Origin: JADJOY01 sp016713535 [NCBI: Deltaproteobacteria bacterium]
Lineage (GTDB): Bacteria > JADJOY01
NCBI GenBank assembly: GCA_016713535.1
Contig: JADJOY010000003.1
Span: 248,001-312,000 of the forward strand
Direction: 5' to 3'
Length of the DNA: 64,000 nt
Part shown: piece after piece, positions 60,191 to 64,000 of the stretch
How positions within the stretch are numbered: position 1 is the first letter of the stretch
How the letters are laid out: every line of letters begins with the position of its first letter
The notes under the pieces: model-generated
The model's input: the letters and a program-made list of their open reading frames with translations, nothing else
Told to the model about the DNA's origin: nothing
Database searches by the model: none
Position numbers and translations under genes: made by a program

Positions 60191-61422
60191 GGTTCCACCT
60201 CGATCAACGTGGCGCCGCCCTGGCCGAAGCCGCCGCAGATGGCCGCCAGCCCGTAGCGTCCGCCGCGGCGCCTGACCTCGTGGGCGAGGTGGCCGACGAG
60301 CCGCGCGCCAGTGGCGCCGACCGGGTGGCCGAGGGCGCAACCGCCGCCGTTCGGGTTGACGCGCTCGGCGTCGGTGATGCCGAGCGCCTTCATGACCATG
60401 ATCGGCGCGCACGCGAACGCCTCGTTGACCTCGATCACGTCGAGATCTTCGGCGCGGATGCCGGTCTTGGCGAGGACTTTCTTCGACGCGGGGACGGCGG
60501 AGTAGACGAGGTTCGTGGGGTCGCAGCCCGCGACCGCGATGCCGCGGATCGTGCAGAGCGGCGTCAACCCGCGCTTCTCGGCGTTCTCGCGCGCCATCAC
60601 CATCACCACCGCGGCGCCGTCGGCCTGGCCCGAGGCGGCGGCGGCGGTGACGCGCCCGCCGTCGAACTGGAACGGTGTCGGCAGGCTCGCGATCTTCTCG
60701 TAGCTCGAGTTGGCGCGCGGGCACTGGTCACGGTCCATGACGAAGGGCGTGCCGTCGTCGAGGTGGCCCTCGATCGGCACGATCTCGGCCGCGAAGCGCC
60801 CCTCCTCGTGGGCGCGCACCGCGCGCACGTGGCTCCGGTGCGCCCAGCGGTCCATCTCCTCGCGCGAGAGGCCGTAGAGCTCGGCCATGCGCTCCGCGGC
60901 GACGCCGCCGGTGAGCTCCATCGGGTTCACCTTGTCGAAGAGCTTGGGGTTGGGGTTCTGCGTCGACATGAGCGTGCCGGGTTCGTTGATGACCTCGAAG
61001 ATGTCCATGTCGGCGCGCATCACCGGGATCGCCAGGTGGGTCATGCTGTCGAGCCCGCCCGCGATGTAGCACTCGCCCATGTTCGAGACGACGCTCATCG
61101 CGGCGATGTGGATCGCCGACATCGGCGTCACGCACGCGCGCTCGACGGTGAGGCCCGTGACCTCGACCGGGAAGTCGGCGAGGTAGCCGACGTTGCGCGC
61201 GGGATGCGCCTGCTCGCCAACGAGCTCGACGGCGCCGAGGATCACCTCGTCGACGTCCCTGGGCGCGACACCGGTGCGCTCGACCAGCGCTTTCAGGAGA
61301 TGGATCGCGAGGTCGTCGGAGCGCTGGTTGCGGAGGTGCCCCTTCTTCTTGTCGGCGCGCCCGAAGGGAGTGCGGACGTACCCCACGATCACGGGCTCAC
61401 GGCGTCGGTCTACGGGGAACAT
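60187..61422 (-). CDS. Thiolase (acetyl-CoA acyltransferase type)
   Basis: 411 residues. N-terminal VIVGYVRTPFGR; nucleophile C97 in ERACVTPMSA (unusual flanks: the common SG after Cys is TP); the NEAF loop in VNEAFACAP; base His in GHPVGATGAR; and the second Cys in CGGFGQGGA. It thus keeps the catalytic set of degradative thiolases. It completes a beta-oxidation-like set with the hydratases, SDR and acyl-CoA dehydrogenase upstream on the same strand. Confidence 0.9.
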   Translation of the reverse strand: MFPVDRRREPVIVGYVRTPFGRADKKKGHLRNQRSDDLAIHLLKALVERTGVAPRDVDEVILGAVELVGEQAHPARNVGYLADFPVEVTGLTVERACVTPMSAIHIAAMSVVSNMGECYIAGGLDSMTHLAIPVMRADMDIFEVINEPGTLMSTQNPNPKLFDKVNPMELTGGVAAERMAELYGLSREEMDRWAHRSHVRAVRAHEEGRFAAEIVPIEGHLDDGTPFVMDRDQCPRANSSYEKIASLPTPFQFDGGRVTAAAASGQADGAAVVMVMARENAEKRGLTPLCTIRGIAVAGCDPTNLVYSAVPASKKVLAKTGIRAEDLDVIEVNEAFACAPIMVMKALGITDAERVNPNGGGCALGHPVGATGARLVGHLAHEVRRRGGRYGLAAICGGFGQGGATLIEVEP

Positions 61423-61439
61423 GGAACCTCCGGTCGGAC

Positions 61440-61590
61440 GAGGGTCGCGGTCACACGCGCTGGAGGCGTCGCGGTCCCTCGCATCCCGAAGTGGAGGGCT
61501 GCGGTCCCTCGCAGCCGCAGGGATCGAGTGGCTACGAGCGCGCGGTCGCGACGGAGCGCGACCAGCCAGGGCTTCGCGCCGTGCTTCACG
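61440..61590. repeat. REP-like palindromes
   Basis: Contains the unit 61491-61518, identical over 28 bases to 58179-58206, and a degenerate hairpin on either side. Between the thiolase start and the MaoC-like gene. Confidence 0.7.
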
Positions 61591-61591
61591 G

Positions 61592-61993
61592 CTAGACCGC
61601 GAACACGGCTTCGCCCAGGACCTTGGGCTCGCCGTCCTGGTTCTCGGTGTGGATCTCGACGGTCACGAGCTGCTTGCCGTCCTTCTCTTCGACGGCGGTG
61701 ACCTTGGCGCGGCAGGTGATCGTCTCGCCGGGCCAGGTCATCGTCTTGAAGCGGCACTTGATGCGGTGGAGCTTGCCCATCCCGGCGACCTGACCGAGGT
61801 GGCGCGCCAGCATCGCCATGCCGAGCATCCCCTGCGCGTACACCGTCGGGTAGCCCATCGCCTTGGCGAGCTCCTCGTCGGTGTGCATCGGGTTGGGGTC
61901 CATCGACACCTGCGAATACGCGGTGATCAGCTCGCGGGTGACCTCGCCCGCGACCATCGGCGCGAGCTCGTCTCCGACTCGATAGTTGCTCAT
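61592..61993 (-). CDS. MaoC-like hydratase, HadB-type partner
   Basis: 133 residues. Hydratase 2 motif in SMDPNPMHTDEELAKAMGYPTVYAQGML (D-x4-H). It follows the FAS1-like gene by 14 bases. Small paired hot-dog genes of this order resemble HadA/HadB-type heterodimers, in which the MaoC half is catalytic. It hydrates enoyl-CoA (or ACP) to (R)-3-hydroxy product. Confidence 0.85.
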   Translation of the reverse strand: MSNYRVGDELAPMVAGEVTRELITAYSQVSMDPNPMHTDEELAKAMGYPTVYAQGMLGMAMLARHLGQVAGMGKLHRIKCRFKTMTWPGETITCRAKVTAVEEKDGKQLVTVEIHTENQDGEPKVLGEAVFAV

Positions 61994-62007
61994 GTGGCCC
62001 TCGGCGC

Positions 62008-62460
62008 TCACTCGCTGGCGCGCTTCGAGATCAGGGTGATCCGCGACGTGTAGACCGGCTTGCCCTGCTGGTCGCTGGCCTCGGCCTCCATCACCACGAA
62101 GTCGAGGGTGCCGCTGCGGCCGGTCTTCTCCCACATGTCGGCGATCCGGCCCTTCATGGTCAGCTCGACGCCCGTCACGATCGGCTGGAAGTAGAGGAAC
62201 TCCTGCTCGCCGTGGACGATCGACGGCAGGTTGAGCTCGAGCTCGAAGAAGAGCTCGGGGTTCATCGACTCGGCCATGAACGCGATGGGGTAGGTGGGTG
62301 GCGCCAGCACGTTGGCGTAGCCGGCGGCGCGCGCCGCGGCCTCGTCGTGATAGAGCGGGTCGAGCTCGCCGACCACCTTCGCGAACGCCTTGTTCGACTC
62401 CGGGTTGATGGTGACGGTGGTGGCTTCGGTTTCCTTACCAATCAGCTCGCGTTTCGGCAT
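62008..62460 (-). CDS. FAS1-like dehydratase, HadA-type partner
   Basis: 150 residues, N-terminal MaoC-like fold: the VTINPESNKAFAKVVGELDPLYHDEAAARAAG start and HGEQEFLYFQPIVTGVELTM are typical of the substrate-binding half of HadAB-type hydratases. Expected to dimerise with the adjacent 133-residue MaoC protein. A REP inverted pair separates it from the SDR gene. Confidence 0.83.
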   Translation of the reverse strand: MPKRELIGKETEATTVTINPESNKAFAKVVGELDPLYHDEAAARAAGYANVLAPPTYPIAFMAESMNPELFFELELNLPSIVHGEQEFLYFQPIVTGVELTMKGRIADMWEKTGRSGTLDFVVMEAEASDQQGKPVYTSRITLISKRASE

Positions 62461-62483
62461 GGTCGAGTCGTCCTCGCATCGTC

Positions 62484-62548
62484 CTTCGTAGCGCGGGGGC
62501 TCGTCCCCCGCTTCCCGCTGGCGGGGGACGAGCCCCCGCGCTACGGCT
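62484..62548. repeat. 25-bp perfect inverted repeat of REP type
   Basis: 62487-62511 and 62521-62545 are exact inverted copies, each itself a hairpin, separated by 9 bases. The right copy is identical to 27187-27212. The left arm starts CGTAGCGCGGGGGCTCGTCC. Lies in the leader of the FAS1-like/MaoC pair. Confidence 0.8.
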
Positions 62549-62574
62549 TGCTGTGGATTCGGATCTGCCGCGAC

Positions 62575-63438
62575 TCAGAAGAGCTCCCCGATCCGTCCCG
62601 CGATCTCGGCGGGCGACCAGCGGCCGTCCTTGTTGATCGCCCTGGGGTTGCTCCACGTCAGGTAGCGGTCGAGGTCGCCGCCGCGGATGCCGAACACCTC
62701 GCCCGAGATCTCGTTCGAGAGATCGGAGGCGAGATAGACGGCGAGTGGTGCCACGTTGGCGGGCGCCATGATGTCGAAGCCGCCGTCATCGGACTCGAAG
62801 TTGCCGAAGGTCGCCTCGGTGATCCGCGTCCGCGCGAGCGGAGCGATCGCGTTGACCTTGACGTTGTAGCTCTCGAGGTCCATCGCCCACACCCGCGTGA
62901 TCATCGCGATCCCGGCCTTGGCGGCCGCGTAGCTGGTCTGGCCGCGGTTGCCGATCAGGCCCGCGCCGCTCGTGGTGTTCACGATGTGGCGCGCCTCGGT
63001 GTGGCCCTTCTTGAACTCGTCGCGCCAGTAGTTGCTCGCCCAGCGCGCGCAGTTGAAGTGCCCCTTGAGGTGGACCGCCACGACCGAGTCGAACTCGTCC
63101 TCGGTCATGTTGTAGATCATGCGGTCGCGCACGATGCCGGCGTTGTTGACGAGCGCGTCGACCCGCCCGAACTCGCTGACCGCCGCGTCGATGATGCGCT
63201 TGGCGCCGTCGAACGAGGTGACGTTTTCGGCGTTGGCGACCGCCTGACCGCCGCGCGAGCGGATCAGCTCGACCACCTCCTCGGCCGGTGTCGTGTCGCC
63301 GCCGCTGCCGTCCATGCCGCCGCCGAAGTCGTTGACCACGACCTTGGCGCCCTCGGCTGCGAGCAGCAGGGACTCCTCGCGCCCGATCCCCCGGCCACCG
63401 CCCGTGACGATGGCCACCTTTCCGTCCATGCAGCCCAC
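62575..63438 (-). CDS. Short-chain dehydrogenase (MFE-2-like hydroxyacyl-CoA dehydrogenase)
   Basis: 287 residues. Rossmann TGGGRGIG, then VVVNDFGGGMDGSGG typical of the MFE-2/FabG-like hydroxyacyl-CoA branch, LVNNAGI, catalytic Tyr/Lys in SYAAAKAG, and NAIAPLARTRIT. It would oxidise the (R)-3-hydroxyacyl-CoA produced by the adjacent hot-dog hydratases. Intact and normal in length. Confidence 0.9.
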   Translation of the reverse strand: MGCMDGKVAIVTGGGRGIGREESLLLAAEGAKVVVNDFGGGMDGSGGDTTPAEEVVELIRSRGGQAVANAENVTSFDGAKRIIDAAVSEFGRVDALVNNAGIVRDRMIYNMTEDEFDSVVAVHLKGHFNCARWASNYWRDEFKKGHTEARHIVNTTSGAGLIGNRGQTSYAAAKAGIAMITRVWAMDLESYNVKVNAIAPLARTRITEATFGNFESDDGGFDIMAPANVAPLAVYLASDLSNEISGEVFGIRGGDLDRYLTWSNPRAINKDGRWSPAEIAGRIGELF

Positions 63439-63464
63439 GTGTCCCCTCCGATGTCGATCCTCGC

Positions 63465-63495
63465 CGGGGGGTGGAACCCCCGGCGCTACGAGTCC
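63465..63495. repeat. Single REP-like hairpin
   Basis: GGGGGGTGGAACCCCC followed by GGCGCTACGAG, the same tail as in the repeats at 11908, 27187 and 62521. Between the acyl-CoA dehydrogenase stop and the SDR start. Confidence 0.6.
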
Positions 63496-63538
63496 TGGTA
63501 CGCGGCGGCGTCGCGATGGTGCCGCGGCCGGGTTCGGC

Positions 63539-64000
63539 TCACACCAACCCGAGCGCCGTGGCGATGATCATGCGCTGGATGTTGTTGGTGCCCATGCCGA
63601 TCGGGCCGAGCAGCGCCATGCGCGTCCAGCGCTGCAGGTCGGACTCCATGAGGTAGCTCTGGCCGCCCACCACCTGCATCGCCGACTGGGTCACGCGCGC
63701 CGCCATCTCGGTGCAGAACACCTTGGCGATCGAGCCGTCCATCGACATCCGGTCGCCCGAGGCCGCCTTCCACGCCGCCTTGTAGACCAGGTTGCGTCCC
63801 GCCTCGATGTCGATCGCCATGTTCACGAGCTGCCACTGGATGGCCTGGAACTTGGAGATCACGCGGCCGAACTGCTCGCGCACCTTGGCGTGCTCGAGGG
63901 CCTGCTCGTAGGCCTTCTGCGCCAGCGCCACGTGCGACGCCGCGACCATGATCCGCTCCATGTCGAGGCTCGACATCATCTGGTACCAGCCGCGGTCGAG
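63539..64000 (-). CDS. Acyl-CoA dehydrogenase, C-terminal part
   Basis: The frame stays open to the window edge, so the N-terminus is missing; about 153 residues are visible. The C-terminal helical domain is clear: AHVALAQKAYEQALEHAKVREQFGRVISKFQAIQWQLVNMAID, then CTEMAARVTQSAMQVVGGQSY with the FAD-contact glycine region. FAD-dependent dehydrogenation of acyl-CoA is the first step of the beta-oxidation-like set encoded downstream. Confidence 0.9.
   Translation of the reverse strand, partial: LDRGWYQMMSSLDMERIMVAASHVALAQKAYEQALEHAKVREQFGRVISKFQAIQWQLVNMAIDIEAGRNLVYKAAWKAASGDRMSMDGSIAKVFCTEMAARVTQSAMQVVGGQSYLMESDLQRWTRMALLGPIGMGTNNIQRMIIATALGLV

Overview
The window is very GC-rich and densely packed, with mostly ATGA-overlapping genes in long operons. 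It reads like a chromosomal segment of an uncultured soil or sediment bacterium of the Deltaproteobacteria/Binatota/Myxococcota type. That guess rests on the mix of acyl-CoA chemistry, sigma54/two-component signalling, lipoproteins and dispersed palindromic repeats. No rRNA or tRNA was seen, so taxonomy stays open.

Layout. 1-2476: the end of a GT4 glycosyltransferase, a membrane GT39-like protein and a MaoC hydratase. 2513-11683 (minus): an acyl-CoA operon (amidohydrolase, FAS1-like/MaoC hydratase, acyl-CoA synthetase, tandem CaiB CoA-transferase, HMG-CoA-synthase-like/DUF35 fusion, SCP-x type thiolase), preceded by a perfect 23-bp palindrome. 12136-17315: a long-chain acyl-CoA ligase, a secreted protein with 15-residue repeats, a TlpA-like thioredoxin and a small unknown protein. 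17562-22412 (minus): a polyamine-type ABC importer operon ending in an alpha/beta hydrolase. 22722-28930 (minus): DUF35 with an Ltp2-like thiolase, two crotonases, an SDR and an aldehyde dehydrogenase. 29288-31061: an arylsulfotransferase-like lipoprotein followed by an intrinsic terminator. 31571-33783: a small mobile patch with an IS3 remnant and an AbiE toxin-antitoxin pair. 33831-38699 (minus): an SRPBCC protein and a hydantoinase/oxoprolinase pair whose B subunit carries an SCP2 domain. 38882-42951 (plus): hydrolase, CoA ligase, carboxymuconolactone-decarboxylase-like protein and a secreted protein.

43279-53029 (plus) is the most interesting region. A 1022-residue protein (receiver-like region, two PilZ domains, LuxD-like acyl hydrolase, SAM methyltransferase) is translationally coupled to a six-TM hybrid kinase, then a receiver-kinase, a beta-ketoacyl synthase and an NtrC-type regulator. 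The order methyltransferase - kinase - receiver/kinase resembles phcB-phcS-phcR of Ralstonia. I infer a self-contained fatty-acid-methyl-ester signalling system in which c-di-GMP acts directly on the signal synthase.

53172-64000: a CreD-like membrane protein, a PI-PLC-like lipoprotein, a PilZ protein, a 3-hydroxyisobutyrate-dehydrogenase-like enzyme, an amidohydrolase, an outer-membrane protein, and a beta-oxidation-like operon (acyl-CoA dehydrogenase, SDR, two hot-dog hydratases, thiolase).

Two genome-wide features stand out. Many gaps hold palindromic REP-like elements, some repeated exactly at distant loci. Several otherwise intact genes are broken by one- or two-base indels, some clearly in G/C homopolymers, which suggests sequencing error more than gene decay.
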